Positions 24,807 through 33,835 of a stretch of 64,000 bases of DNA are shown piece after piece. Source of the stretch: Arcobacter sp. EP1 (lineage in GTDB: Bacteria > Campylobacterota > Campylobacteria > Campylobacterales > Arcobacteraceae). The position numbers and the translations under genes were made by a program. Where the stretch lies: assembly GCA_001655195.1 (NCBI GenBank), contig LPNY01000139.1, forward strand, positions 128,554-192,553, in the 5' to 3' direction. How positions within the stretch are numbered: the first letter of the stretch is position 1; the number at the start of each line of letters is the position of its first letter. A model generated the notes under the pieces. The model was not told the origin of the DNA. It worked only from the letters and a program-made list of their open reading frames with translations, and did not search any database.

Positions 24807-26168
24807 TTATTCTTTATCAGTTAAGTCGTTTAAGAAAGACTCTTCATCAAATGTTAAGTCCATATAGTCAACGATGTATCGTAAGTCTCGTTCTGCATTT
24901 CCTAAACAAGAAGTTGCCCCTGGACTTGGAGTCATATTAAAGATAAGCCCATTACCTGGATTTAATGAAGCTTCACCTAGCATAAGTTTTTGTTTGTCTT
25001 TATCAAGAACTTGAGGTCGAACCCCTCCAAAACCATCTGCATATTCAATATCGTCAGTACTTAATGAAGGAACGATTTTTCGTGCATCTTTAACAAATAG
25101 CCCTTTATTGATTCCTGGAACTTCAAATAAGAAGTTTTTGAATACATAGTTTCGGATATCTGAATCTTTTAATAAGTCCCAGAAAATTTTGATAATGTTT
25201 CCATCGATATTCATTGTTTTTAGACATTGACCAAATGTTGAACCGATACCTTTGTATCTTTCAAGTACTAATAAGGCTAATGCTGTAGGACCAAATCGAG
25301 TTTTTCCATCACAAAGAATATCTGGGTCACCATGAAGTGCAGCAAATGGAAGTTTAGGATTTTGTACCATATATACTTTACCATTTAAGAATTCACCGTT
25401 TGTAATGTAGAAACTTCCCGCCATAGAAAGTGATCCCATATGTTTACCGTATCCCATTTTGTGTGCTAAGAATAGTGAATGTGCTCCTGCATTTACAACA
25501 ACGAAGTCAGCTGAGAACTTATCTCCATTAATTGTAGTAACAATAGATTTACCATCTACTTGCTCAATTAAATCTACTTCAGAGTTAAAGAAAATATCAG
25601 TTACTTTATTTTCATCAGCTTTTTGCCCTTGTTTTGCTAACTCTTCAGTCATTTTACCAAAGTCAACTGTTGTATACTCACCTTTTGCACCCATTGCTAC
25701 GATAGGCTCAGGTCGCTCTTTAGTTTGCTCTTTATCGGCGTAAACAACTTTTGGCTCAAGCTCTTTAAGTTGTTCTTTATCCCATAACTCTAAATAAGGG
25801 AAAAGTTCTTTAAATTCGTTGTATCTATTTTTAATAAATTCAACTTCTTTATCTCCTACACCTAAAGCCATCTTTTGGTGTGCGAACATAACTTTTTCTT
25901 CAAGACCATACTGTAAACAGAACTTTTCAATCATCTTTGCAGTTCGTTTAGTGATTTTTGCTTTTTCTAACGTGTAGTTTGTTTCAATATCACCTACGTG
26001 AATTGTTTGTGAATTACTTGTACCTTTTGTATTCAGTGTCGCTAGTGCTTCGTATTTTTCTAGCATACATACGCTTTTTGCGTCAGTATATTTTGCTATT
26101 TCGTAAAATAGTGCAGCCCCAGAAATACCACCACCAACAATGACAATATCATAATGTTTTGTATTCAT
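24807..26168 (-). CDS. mqo: Malate:quinone oxidoreductase
   Basis: 453 residues of the FAD-dependent family typical for Campylobacterota Mqo. It oxidises malate to oxaloacetate and passes electrons to menaquinone, replacing NAD malate dehydrogenase in the TCA cycle. FAD-binding motif IVGGGISGAALFYEI at the N-terminus; NTKGTSNSQTIHVGDIETNY; C-terminal GGVRPQVL and TPSPGATSCLGNAERD. It is monocistronic. A TGTACA-N5-TGTACA motif lies 205 bp upstream. Confidence 0.9.
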   Translation of the reverse strand: MNTKHYDIVIVGGGISGAALFYEIAKYTDAKSVCMLEKYEALATLNTKGTSNSQTIHVGDIETNYTLEKAKITKRTAKMIEKFCLQYGLEEKVMFAHQKMALGVGDKEVEFIKNRYNEFKELFPYLELWDKEQLKELEPKVVYADKEQTKERPEPIVAMGAKGEYTTVDFGKMTEELAKQGQKADENKVTDIFFNSEVDLIEQVDGKSIVTTINGDKFSADFVVVNAGAHSLFLAHKMGYGKHMGSLSMAGSFYITNGEFLNGKVYMVQNPKLPFAALHGDPDILCDGKTRFGPTALALLVLERYKGIGSTFGQCLKTMNIDGNIIKIFWDLLKDSDIRNYVFKNFLFEVPGINKGLFVKDARKIVPSLSTDDIEYADGFGGVRPQVLDKDKQKLMLGEASLNPGNGLIFNMTPSPGATSCLGNAERDLRYIVDYMDLTFDEESFLNDLTDKE

Positions 26169-26372
26169 TCCTAGTTCCCTATTAAGTTAAATATAAAGAA
26201 AATAGTACCATACATATGTAGATATTATGTTGAAATAAGTCTATATTTTTAAATCTTTGTGCAAAAAATGATTTTTTGTAACAAATTTATAGAAAGTAAA
26301 ACACCCTAAATTCACCAAATTGTGTACATTAGAAACAAAAAAGGTGATATTCTTGGATTTTTTATCTTTTGA

Positions 26373-26389
26373 TGTACAAAAAATGTACA
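26373..26389. promoter_or_regulatory. TGTACA-N5-TGTACA motif (copy 3)
   Basis: TGTACA at 26373-26378 and 26384-26389 inside the palindrome GATGTACA-N5-TGTACATC (26371-26391). It lies 20 bp before the small Cys-rich gene on plus and 205 bp before mqo on minus. A third TGTACA stands alone at 26323-26328. Confidence 0.45.
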
Positions 26390-26408
26390 TCTGTATTATA
26401 ATGATTAT

Positions 26409-26606
26409 ATGTTCGGATGGTTTAAAACAAAAAAATATAAAAAAAATGCAGAAATCAGAGTATTTGTCTGCAAACATTGTAAGTTGTCATGTAAAGACTG
26501 TGATAGTACTTACTGTTTTTCATGTTTTGCCAATCCTAAAAATCCCTGTCCTCGATGTGGGAAAACTAACCTAGAATACGAATCTTCTAAAACTAAAGAA
26601 TCCTAA
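26409..26606 (+). CDS. Small Cys-rich, zinc-ribbon-like protein
   Basis: 65 residues, basic N-terminus (MFGWFKTKKYKKN) then eight cysteines in a pattern of pairs: CKHC, SCKDC, YCFSC and CPRC. This fits two zinc-knuckle or ribbon sites. The last pair (PCPRCGKTN) resembles the zinc ribbons of translation or transcription factors. I do not recognise the family. There is no strong Shine-Dalgarno. It lies alone between mqo (divergent) and ileS (same strand, 64 bp on). That the Cys spacing is so regular argues for a real gene. Confidence 0.6.
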   Translation: MFGWFKTKKYKKNAEIRVFVCKHCKLSCKDCDSTYCFSCFANPKNPCPRCGKTNLEYESSKTKES

Positions 26607-26670
26607 TTATAATTTTTTAATATTTGTTTAGATAAAATCTCTAAATTTCATAAAAACAAGGTAATTATAG

Positions 26671-29394
26671 ATGGATTACAAAGAGAGTTTATTACTTCCA
26701 AAAACAGGTTTTCCAATGAGAGGAAACCTTCCTCAAAACGAACCAAAAAAATATAAGCAGTGGGACGAAACAAAAGTCTACGAAAGAATGAAAGCTAATC
26801 GTAAAGATGCTCCTTCTTTTACTCTTCATGACGGACCACCATATGCTAATGGGCACATTCATATTGGACATGCTTTAAATAAAGTATTAAAAGATATTAT
26901 TGTTAAGTATCATTATTTCAATGGAAAATCAGTGCGATTTACCCCAGGTTGGGACTGTCATGGTTTACCAATTGAGCAAAAAGTTGAAGAGAAAATTGGT
27001 AGTACCAAGAAAAAAGAGCTTCCAAAAAGTAAATTAAGAGAGTTATGTCGAAATCACGCTGCTCGATTTATTGATATTCAAAGGGATGAGTTCAAAAAAT
27101 TAGGGGTTATTGCTGATTGGGATAAACCTTATTTAACAATGGACTTCAAATTTGAAGCCAATATCTACCGTGAGTTATGTGCTATTGCAAACCAAGGGTT
27201 ATTAGTACAACGAAGTAAACCTGTATATTGGTCGTGGGCTGCACAAACAGCACTTGCTGAAGCAGAAGTTGAGTATGAAGATAAAACATCACCATCAATT
27301 TATGTTGCTTTTAAACACGAATCTATGGATGCAAGTCTGATTATTTGGACAACAACACCATGGACGCTACCTGCAAATACAGGGATTGCGTTAAATGCTG
27401 AAGAGGAGTATGTTCTTACTAGCGATAAATTTATTGTAGCTAAAAAACTGTATGCTTCTTTAAAAGATTTAGAAGTTATATCAGGTGATATTGTTGAAGC
27501 AGTTTGTCCTAAAGAACTCGAAAATTCACATGCAATTAACCCATTAAATGGTCGACAATCTAAAGTTATTTTAGGTGAGCACGTTGAAATGGATGCTGGT
27601 TCAGGAGCTGTTCATACTGCACCTGGTCATGGTGAGGATGACTACAAAGTGGGTCTTCAGTATGGACTTGATGTTATCATGCCTGTTGATGCATATGGTA
27701 AATATGATCAAACAATTGTTCGTGAAAAACTATTTAGAGATACTGAAAAGTATTTAGGGCTTCATGTATTTAAAGCAAATGAACTGATTTTAGAAGAGTT
27801 AGGTGATGCACTACTAAGTAGAGTTGATATCAGACACTCATACCCACACTGTTGGCGAACACATAAACCTATTATTTTTAGAGCAACTAAACAGTGGTTT
27901 ATCTCAATTGATGATGAGTATGGAAAAGAACAAAAAACATTACGAGAAAATGCACTTAAAGTGGTTGAAGATTTAACCTTCTATCCAGAGTGGGGACGAA
28001 ACAGACTTAAATCAATGCTTGATGGAAGACCAGATTGGTGTATTTCACGACAGAGAGATTGGGGTGTTCCAATTGCATTCTTTAGAAACAAAAAAACGGA
28101 TGAAATCATTTTTGATGAAAAAGTTTTAAATTATACCGCTATGATTTTTGAAATGAAAGGGTGTGATGCTTGGTATGATATGAGTATCGAAGAGTTACTC
28201 TACCCAGGTAGTGGTTATAACCCAGAAGATTTAGAAAAAACAATGGACATCTTAGATGTTTGGTTTGATTCAGGTTCTACACAAAATGCTGTTTTAAGAA
28301 GTCGAAACTACGATGCGGGAACATTCCCAGCTGATATGTATTTAGAAGGAAGTGACCAACACAGAGGATGGTTCCAATCATCACTGTTAACAACCTTAGC
28401 TTCTCAAGAGATCGCGCCATTTAAATCAATTCTTACTCATGGATTTACTGTTGATGAGAAGGGTGAAAAAATGTCAAAATCAAAAGGAAATGTTGTTGCA
28501 CCAGATAAGGTAATGAAACAATATGGTTCTGAGATTTTACGACTATGGGTTGCTATGAGTGACTACCAATCAGATTTAAAAATCTCTGATAATATTTTAA
28601 AACAAAATGCTGAGCTTTACAGAAAGATTCGAAATACTTCACGATTCCTTTTAGCAAATGTAGATGATTTAGAGGAATTAGTAGACCTTAACCAATTAGG
28701 TGTATTAGACAAATGGATTTTAGCTAAAGCAAACAGTGTATTTGCAGAAATTGAAGCTGCTTTTGAAGTGTATGAATTCTCTAAAGGTTTAAATAAACTA
28801 AACAACTTTATTGTTGTTGATTTATCAAATATGTATATGGATATTTGTAAAGATAGATTGTATTGTGATAACAAAAATGATATTCACAGACGATCTGCTC
28901 AAACTGCAATGGCGATTATTGCTAAGAAAATCTTTGCAACATTGGCTTGTATTTTAACGTATACAGTTGATGAATTAGTTGCCCATGCACCTGCAATTAT
29001 CAAAGGTGATGCAAAGGACGTATTTGATTTATTGAACTATGAGTTACCAAAAGTTGAAAGTTCTCTTAATGATGAACTCTTATTAAATGCTAAAGTTAAA
29101 TTTTCTGAAGCAATTGATACACTTAAAAAAGATAAGGTAATTAAATCAACATTAGAACTTGATTTATATACAAATTCTGAAGAACTATTAGCAATGCCAA
29201 AAATTGAAGCTGAAGATTGGTTCTTAATCAGTAATGTAGTTGATAAAAAAGAAGATGCACTGATTTCATTTGAAATTGATGGTGCAGTTTTTGAAGCGTA
29301 TAAAGCCAATAATGCAAAATGTCCACGATGTTGGAAGTTTACTTCAACGGATGAAGAGACATTATGTGGGCGATGTGAAAGTGCATTGAATTAA
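26671..29394 (+). CDS. ileS: Isoleucyl-tRNA synthetase
   Basis: 907 residues, full class I synthetase that charges tRNA-Ile. HIGH motif as HIGHALNK near residue 60, KMSKS as [10 protein letters not shown] near residue 600, editing (CP1) domain with [14 protein letters not shown] between them, and a C-terminal zinc site CPRCWKF...CGRC. The motifs WDCHGLPIE and [13 protein letters not shown] are typical for bacterial IleRS. Its stop overlaps the ATG of a 35-codon ORF (TAATG). Confidence 0.98.
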   Translation: MDYKESLLLPKTGFPMRGNLPQNEPKKYKQWDETKVYERMKANRKDAPSFTLHDGPPYANGHIHIGHALNKVLKDIIVKYHYFNGKSVRFTPGWDCHGLPIEQKVEEKIGSTKKKELPKSKLRELCRNHAARFIDIQRDEFKKLGVIADWDKPYLTMDFKFEANIYRELCAIANQGLLVQRSKPVYWSWAAQTALAEAEVEYEDKTSPSIYVAFKHESMDASLIIWTTTPWTLPANTGIALNAEEEYVLTSDKFIVAKKLYASLKDLEVISGDIVEAVCPKELENSHAINPLNGRQSKVILGEHVEMDAGSGAVHTAPGHGEDDYKVGLQYGLDVIMPVDAYGKYDQTIVREKLFRDTEKYLGLHVFKANELILEELGDALLSRVDIRHSYPHCWRTHKPIIFRATKQWFISIDDEYGKEQKTLRENALKVVEDLTFYPEWGRNRLKSMLDGRPDWCISRQRDWGVPIAFFRNKKTDEIIFDEKVLNYTAMIFEMKGCDAWYDMSIEELLYPGSGYNPEDLEKTMDILDVWFDSGSTQNAVLRSRNYDAGTFPADMYLEGSDQHRGWFQSSLLTTLASQEIAPFKSILTHGFTVDEKGEKMSKSKGNVVAPDKVMKQYGSEILRLWVAMSDYQSDLKISDNILKQNAELYRKIRNTSRFLLANVDDLEELVDLNQLGVLDKWILAKANSVFAEIEAAFEVYEFSKGLNKLNNFIVVDLSNMYMDICKDRLYCDNKNDIHRRSAQTAMAIIAKKIFATLACILTYTVDELVAHAPAIIKGDAKDVFDLLNYELPKVESSLNDELLLNAKVKFSEAIDTLKKDKVIKSTLELDLYTNSEELLAMPKIEAEDWFLISNVVDKKEDALISFEIDGAVFEAYKANNAKCPRCWKFTSTDEETLCGRCESALN

Positions 29395-29501
29395 TGTTTC
29401 AAGACCAAGTAACATTAACATTTATATTTGAAACCATAGCAGTAATCTTAGCGTTTACTGCACTTGGTATATATTTAGTAAAAAAAAATAGTAAGGTGTA
29501 A
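29394..29501 (+). CDS. Hidden 35-residue single-pass membrane protein
   Basis: The ATG at 29394 shares its first base with the ileS stop codon. The reading frame ends at TAA 29499-29501, five bases before nfu. The product starts [10 protein letters not shown], has a hydrophobic helix (FETIAVILAFTALGIYLV) and ends KKNSKV, a positive-inside tail. The coupling, the exact fill of the gap, and the clean membrane helix suggest a real small protein, but there is no homology evidence. Confidence 0.55.
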   Translation: MFQDQVTLTFIFETIAVILAFTALGIYLVKKNSKV

Positions 29502-29506
29502 GAAAG

Positions 29507-29785
29507 ATGATACCCTTTAGTGATGAAGATTTAAAACCAGCTGTTCAAAATATAGTTGATAATAAAATTTCCCCAATGCTTGCAACCGACGGTGGCGCAA
29601 TGCAGTTGATTGATGTACTGAATCAAAAAGTATATATTCAACTTCAAGGGGCATGTGTTGGTTGTAGTGCCAGTGGAAGTACATTGAAATTTGTTGTAGA
29701 AAAAGAGTTGAAAACTGCAATTCATCCTGATTTAATTATCATTAACGTTCCAATTGGAATGGAAGATAAACTCGAGGAATTATAA
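29507..29785 (+). CDS. NifU-like iron-sulfur carrier (NFU domain)
   Basis: 92 residues forming a single NFU domain that carries or delivers [4Fe-4S] clusters. The cluster CxxC is in GACVGCSASGSTLK. MLATDGGAMQLIDV is the family's N-terminal motif. It starts 5 bp after the 35-residue ORF, and its stop overlaps the next start (TAATG). In C. jejuni the same order nfu-hypothetical-murE occurs (Cj1639-Cj1641). Confidence 0.92.
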   Translation: MIPFSDEDLKPAVQNIVDNKISPMLATDGGAMQLIDVLNQKVYIQLQGACVGCSASGSTLKFVVEKELKTAIHPDLIIINVPIGMEDKLEEL

Positions 29786-30378
29786 TGATCAATGAAAAAA
29801 AGTTGTTAGATAGTGCTAATACATATTTTAATGAAAAAAATTTTGAAAAAGCACTTTTTACCTATTCTCAATTAGCTTCTTTATATCCCAATAATCAAGA
29901 GTACCCAATTTATGCTCTTTTTTGTGATATTGCAACAGAAGATGAAGAGAAAGCTTTTTCATTATATGAGTATTTTTCAATTGTCAAAGAAGAGAACCTT
30001 GAAGAGGCATTAGATTATGTTAACAATGTTATTGAAGCCTATGATGGTGACATTGATAAGATGATGGGATTGTTAAAAGAGATAAGTGAGAGTAGTGTAG
30101 ACTCTTTAGATGCGATAAAATACGAAGACTTTAAACAGCTTGTTAAATCAAGAGGTTCCTTTCGTATTGCCTTTGAAGATATTATGTTTTCTACCAAAGT
30201 AGCTATTGAGTCAAAAGATGATTTTTTTGATTTTGTTACTAAATTGATTGAAAATGACTTTAATACAACGGCTTATTCTTACTTAGAAGGATTTAATGAA
30301 TATTTTTCATATGATGAAAAAGTGGAAGAACTGTACAAACTACTAGAAGAGAAAACCGTTGCTCATAACCATAAATAA
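29785..30378 (+). CDS. Conserved hypothetical, TPR-like helical protein
   Basis: 197 residues, acidic and helical, without signal peptide or membrane segment. The first 45 residues (LLDSANTYFNEKNFEKALFTYSQLASLYPNN, KALFTY) fit one tetratricopeptide repeat. The position between nfu and murE is kept in C. jejuni (Cj1640). It overlaps murE by 20 bp. Function unknown; a helper in protein interactions is plausible. Confidence 0.85.
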   Translation: MINEKKLLDSANTYFNEKNFEKALFTYSQLASLYPNNQEYPIYALFCDIATEDEEKAFSLYEYFSIVKEENLEEALDYVNNVIEAYDGDIDKMMGLLKEISESSVDSLDAIKYEDFKQLVKSRGSFRIAFEDIMFSTKVAIESKDDFFDFVTKLIENDFNTTAYSYLEGFNEYFSYDEKVEELYKLLEEKTVAHNHK

Positions 30379-31642
30379 TAAAAAATTTACTGATAACTCA
30401 AAAGAGGCAGCATCTGATGTTGCTTTTGTCTACTCAAAACAAAATGAACAATTTTGTGATGATGCTAAAAATAATGAATGTAGTACATTAATTCCTGCTA
30501 ATGAATTAAAAAAGCATATCGATTTAAGTGCCATTAAAATCGTTGGTATTACAGGAACAAATGGTAAAACTACAACTGCAGCAGCTATTTATTCTATTTT
30601 GCTAGATTTAGGATACAAAGTTGCCCTTCAAGGAACACGGGGATTCTTTATCAATGATGAGCGTATTGAAGAGTACTCTTTAACAACCCCTGTACAACTT
30701 GGTAATTTTGAACATGTTAATCAAGCAATTCTATCAGGTTGTGATTTTTTTGTTATGGAAGTGAGTTCTCATGCCATTGAACAAAAACGTATAGAGGGTT
30801 TAGATTTTGAACTTAAAGTTCATACTAATATTACGCGAGACCATTTAGATTATCACAAAACTATTGAAGAATATATAGCCGTTAAAAACTCATTTTTAAG
30901 TGACGAGAGTAAAAAGCTAGTTAATAAAGATGATAAAAACATGAAATGTAATATCAAAAATGCTTTTGCGTATTCGTTAGATGAACCATCAACTTATAAA
31001 GTACAAGCTTACTCTTTTAAAGAAGGAATGCATGCAGCCATTCAAAACTTTGAAAACATAGTAAACTTTTCATCATCAATGATGGGTATTTTTAATGTTT
31101 ATAATTTAACTGCAGCTATTGCATCTGTTCATATTGTAACCAATAAAGACCTTCAAGAGATTTGTGATGTTGTAGAGAATTTTGCAGGGGTGAGTGGTCG
31201 AATGGAGACCATTAGTACAAATCCTTTTGTTATCGTTGATTTCGCCCACACTCCTGATGGTATGAAAGAGGTCTTTGAGAGTTTTAATCACAAAGATATT
31301 ATTGCTGTTTTTGGGGCAGGTGGAGACAGAGACCAAGACAAACGACCAATTATGGGACGTATTGCCAATAACTTTGCAAAGAGTATTATCGTTACTTCTG
31401 ATAACCCGCGTTTTGAAGACCCTGATCAAATTATTGAAGATATTCTTGTTGGAATACTGGATAAATCAAAAGTTAAAGTTGAAGTCAATCGAAAGCTGGC
31501 AATTAAAAAAGCGATGGAGATGGCAGATGAAAACTCTGTTGTATTAGTGCTTGGAAAAGGGGATGAAGAGCATCAAATAATTTATGATAAAAAGTTCCCA
31601 CTTGTGGATAAAGAGGTTATCTTATCCCTTTTAGAAAGTTAG
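30359..31642 (+). CDS. murE: UDP-MurNAc-tripeptide synthetase (meso-DAP-adding)
   Basis: 427 residues. It adds meso-diaminopimelate to UDP-MurNAc-L-Ala-D-Glu in peptidoglycan synthesis. P-loop GITGTNGKTTTAAAI, TTPVQ substrate motif, carbamylated-Lys region, and the DAP-specific motif DNPR in TSDNPRFEDP. The start is TTG at 30359, inside the upstream gene; no ATG exists nearby, and the N-terminus (LITINNKKFTDNS) fits Campylobacter MurE, which I recall as having a similar KIEIDN..TDNS opening. It is slightly shorter than E. coli MurE. Confidence 0.94.
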   Translation: MLITINNKKFTDNSKEAASDVAFVYSKQNEQFCDDAKNNECSTLIPANELKKHIDLSAIKIVGITGTNGKTTTAAAIYSILLDLGYKVALQGTRGFFINDERIEEYSLTTPVQLGNFEHVNQAILSGCDFFVMEVSSHAIEQKRIEGLDFELKVHTNITRDHLDYHKTIEEYIAVKNSFLSDESKKLVNKDDKNMKCNIKNAFAYSLDEPSTYKVQAYSFKEGMHAAIQNFENIVNFSSSMMGIFNVYNLTAAIASVHIVTNKDLQEICDVVENFAGVSGRMETISTNPFVIVDFAHTPDGMKEVFESFNHKDIIAVFGAGGDRDQDKRPIMGRIANNFAKSIIVTSDNPRFEDPDQIIEDILVGILDKSKVKVEVNRKLAIKKAMEMADENSVVLVLGKGDEEHQIIYDKKFPLVDKEVILSLLES

Positions 31643-31663
31643 AGTTTACTAGTAGTAAGCTCT
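31641..31663. terminator. Stem-loop between convergent murE and the next gene
   Basis: AGAGTTTACT (31641-31650) and AGTAAGCTCT (31654-31663) pair over 10 bp with one T-G wobble and a 3-nt loop. It overlaps both gene ends. No U-run, so the call is weak. Confidence 0.4.
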
Positions 31664-32470
31664 AATTGTTATCCCTCTTTTGTCTTCTGTTTTAGCGATA
31701 TAATTTACATATGTAATTAATACTTTTTCACCCAACACATTTTTAACTAACCACGCAGCTTCAAGTACTCGTGTTCGTGCTAATCCTTGTGTTAAAAACT
31801 CTTTAAGATTGTTTTTAATGGTTTTGTTTGTATTGATTTGGTCAACTTTATTATTAATAAATGCTTTGTCTTTTGTATCTAAAACTGCGATAATTTCAAA
31901 CTTGATAGTATTTTTTTTCGTCTTTTTTAGAAATCTTGAAATTTTATCTTTACACGCTTTATTGATTGTTTTTGTTCCTGCAACTTCATCATAACACCCA
32001 ATTGCATTATAACGTTTCGATTTTGTTTTAGCTTTTGATAAAACAACGGTTTTAGCTTTTTTAGCTTCGTTGAGGTCAACAACTAACCCTTCGATATCTT
32101 TTTCTAGTTTTGCTATATAGTTTTTATCATGTTCTCGAAGTTGTGCTTGAAAAGATTGTAGTTGGCTCTTTGGAAGATATTTTTCTTTATCTTCTTTTGA
32201 TAAATCTGTAAAGCTTACCGCACTTTTTTCAATATATTTTGTTAAGTCAACTGCTTTTTCATTTGTAAAGTGATAGTATAAAGCATAACCCAGTGTACAT
32301 AGAAGTAATAATATTATAAAATTGAGTCGAAAAATTTTCTTATCTTCTTTTCGTCTAACTTTAAATTGCTTAAGATGTTCGCTGGAGCTTTCATCCTCTG
32401 GATTAAAATCTTGAGTAATTGATTCTTGTGATCTCTCTTGTAGTATCTTTATCAATTCATCTTTATTCAT
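31649..32470 (-). CDS. Single-pass membrane protein with coiled coil, unknown function
   Basis: 273 residues: charged cytoplasmic N-terminus (about 1-45), one membrane helix (LNFIILLLLCTLGYALYY, about 47-65), a helical region likely to be coiled coil (about 100-145), then a mixed C-terminal domain of about 120 residues that ends RGITIRAYY. Two Cys (NAIGCYDE and KACKDK) lie in the C-terminal domain and could form a disulfide if it is periplasmic. I do not recognise a family. It is transcribed with the VWA/MoxR operon or from its own promoter 80 bp downstream of it. Confidence 0.8.
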   Translation of the reverse strand: MNKDELIKILQERSQESITQDFNPEDESSSEHLKQFKVRRKEDKKIFRLNFIILLLLCTLGYALYYHFTNEKAVDLTKYIEKSAVSFTDLSKEDKEKYLPKSQLQSFQAQLREHDKNYIAKLEKDIEGLVVDLNEAKKAKTVVLSKAKTKSKRYNAIGCYDEVAGTKTINKACKDKISRFLKKTKKNTIKFEIIAVLDTKDKAFINNKVDQINTNKTIKNNLKEFLTQGLARTRVLEAAWLVKNVLGEKVLITYVNYIAKTEDKRGITIRAYY

Positions 32471-32550
32471 TTTGCTCTCTTACCATTGTCATAGAAATAT
32501 AATTTTTTCTTGTGTTATTAATTATACCAAAGTAACCTAAAAAGTCAATT

Positions 32551-33456
32551 TTACTCTTTATTTCGAAGAAAAATATAACCTATGAGTGAAAGGGTAGCAA
32601 CAAATAGGGGGAAAAAGAAGAGGTATTCTTTTAAAATAAGCTGATTATTGTCTATTTTTGACTTCTCTAGTTTATCAATCTCTTCATAAATTTTTTCTAA
32701 ACCTGCTTTTGATTTTGTACGAAATGCTTTTGCATTGGTCTCTTGAGAAATCTTATTAAGTACGATATGGTTAGATTCACCAATTCCTATAGTATAGATT
32801 TTAATTTTGTGTTTATTTGCTAGTCGTAAAATAACACTTAGAGGAATTTTACTAATGGTATCTTCTCCATCTGTAAGTAGTACAATAATATTTGATGTTG
32901 ATTTTTGATTTTTTAGTATATTGATTGAACTAGCTAATGAATCAATCATAGCAGTTCTATCACCTACTATACCAATATCCAAATAACTTATGATCTCTTT
33001 TTGTGCCTCCTTGTCAAAACTAAGCGGGCTTGCCGTCATCACTGAAGTTCCAAAAACAACCAGTCCAATATTGTCATTGAGTCGTTTGCTAATAAAATCT
33101 TGTACAATAGAACTAACTGCCTGCCATCTATTTTGTTCTAAATCCTCACGGTTAAAACCGATAGCTTTCATGGAACCACTCGTATCCAGTGATAATACAA
33201 TATTAATACCATCTTTTTTATTCTTTTGTGTATGAGAGATTAATACAGGAGATGCTAATGCTACTACAGCTCCAATTATGGCACAATATTTAAAAAAAGG
33301 AATCAATAGTGAAAATTTGGATTCACTCTGTTTAAAAATAGTTAAATGGGGGAAAAAGTATGAAGGTGATTTTGCTTTGCAAAAAATATCACATAATATA
33401 AAGAGTAAAATGAGCAAAAGTACATAGGGGTATTCAAAGGTAAAATTATTTAACAT
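32551..33456 (-). CDS. VWA-domain membrane protein, BatA-like
   Basis: 301 residues from ATG 33456, which follows GGAAG at good spacing. Two N-terminal membrane helices, then a von Willebrand A domain with an intact MIDAS (SLDTSGSMKA, DxSxS; later TDGED), and a C-terminal membrane helix (LFFFPLFVATLSLIGYIFL). In MoxR-linked operons such proteins are thought to work with the AAA ATPase as a chaperone for membrane or periplasmic complexes. Start overlaps the previous gene by 11 bp. Confidence 0.92.
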   Translation of the reverse strand: MLNNFTFEYPYVLLLILLFILCDIFCKAKSPSYFFPHLTIFKQSESKFSLLIPFFKYCAIIGAVVALASPVLISHTQKNKKDGINIVLSLDTSGSMKAIGFNREDLEQNRWQAVSSIVQDFISKRLNDNIGLVVFGTSVMTASPLSFDKEAQKEIISYLDIGIVGDRTAMIDSLASSINILKNQKSTSNIIVLLTDGEDTISKIPLSVILRLANKHKIKIYTIGIGESNHIVLNKISQETNAKAFRTKSKAGLEKIYEEIDKLEKSKIDNNQLILKEYLFFFPLFVATLSLIGYIFLRNKE

Positions 33457-33835
33457 CAATAGCTTCCATAAAAATTTCTAACTGATGAAGGGTCTCTTCA
33501 TCAAAAGAGTTTATCTCTTTTTTGTATTTATACTCTTCTAATCTAGACGTTAACTCTTCAAATAGTTTTCTCTCTCTAGGTGCTGTGGCAACTACTCTTC
33601 CGTGATAGGTAATTGAGTAGGCCGAAGTTTTAGTATCATTTAAATCAAGAGTTTTCAAAATCTCTAAACTATTCTTTTTTAAAGAGGGTTCTTTATTACG
33701 TATAATTTTATAAATAAAATAGATGAGTGATAAAATAATAACGCTAACAACAGTTACAAGTAAAATAAAAATATATAATGAGTAGTCAGGTATCTCAACT
33801 AAAGGTTTAATATCATGTATTTTTAAATCATTCAT
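33446..33835 (-). CDS. Small membrane protein of the MoxR operon (DUF4381-like)
   Basis: 129 residues; a helix at about 20-44 (YIFILLVTVVSVIILSLIYFIY) followed by a soluble helical domain. A hydrophilic N-terminus with PLVEIPDYSL resembles DUF4381 proteins found between DUF58 and VWA genes. It overlaps both neighbours (4 bp with DUF58, 11 bp with the VWA gene). Confidence 0.8.
   Translation of the reverse strand: MNDLKIHDIKPLVEIPDYSLYIFILLVTVVSVIILSLIYFIYKIIRNKEPSLKKNSLEILKTLDLNDTKTSAYSITYHGRVVATAPRERKLFEELTSRLEEYKYKKEINSFDEETLHQLEIFMEAIDVK

Noticed and set aside
26320-26574. 84-residue frame overlapping the Cys-rich gene
   Set aside because: It overlaps in another frame, starts before the palindrome, has no ribosome site and no domain-like pattern.
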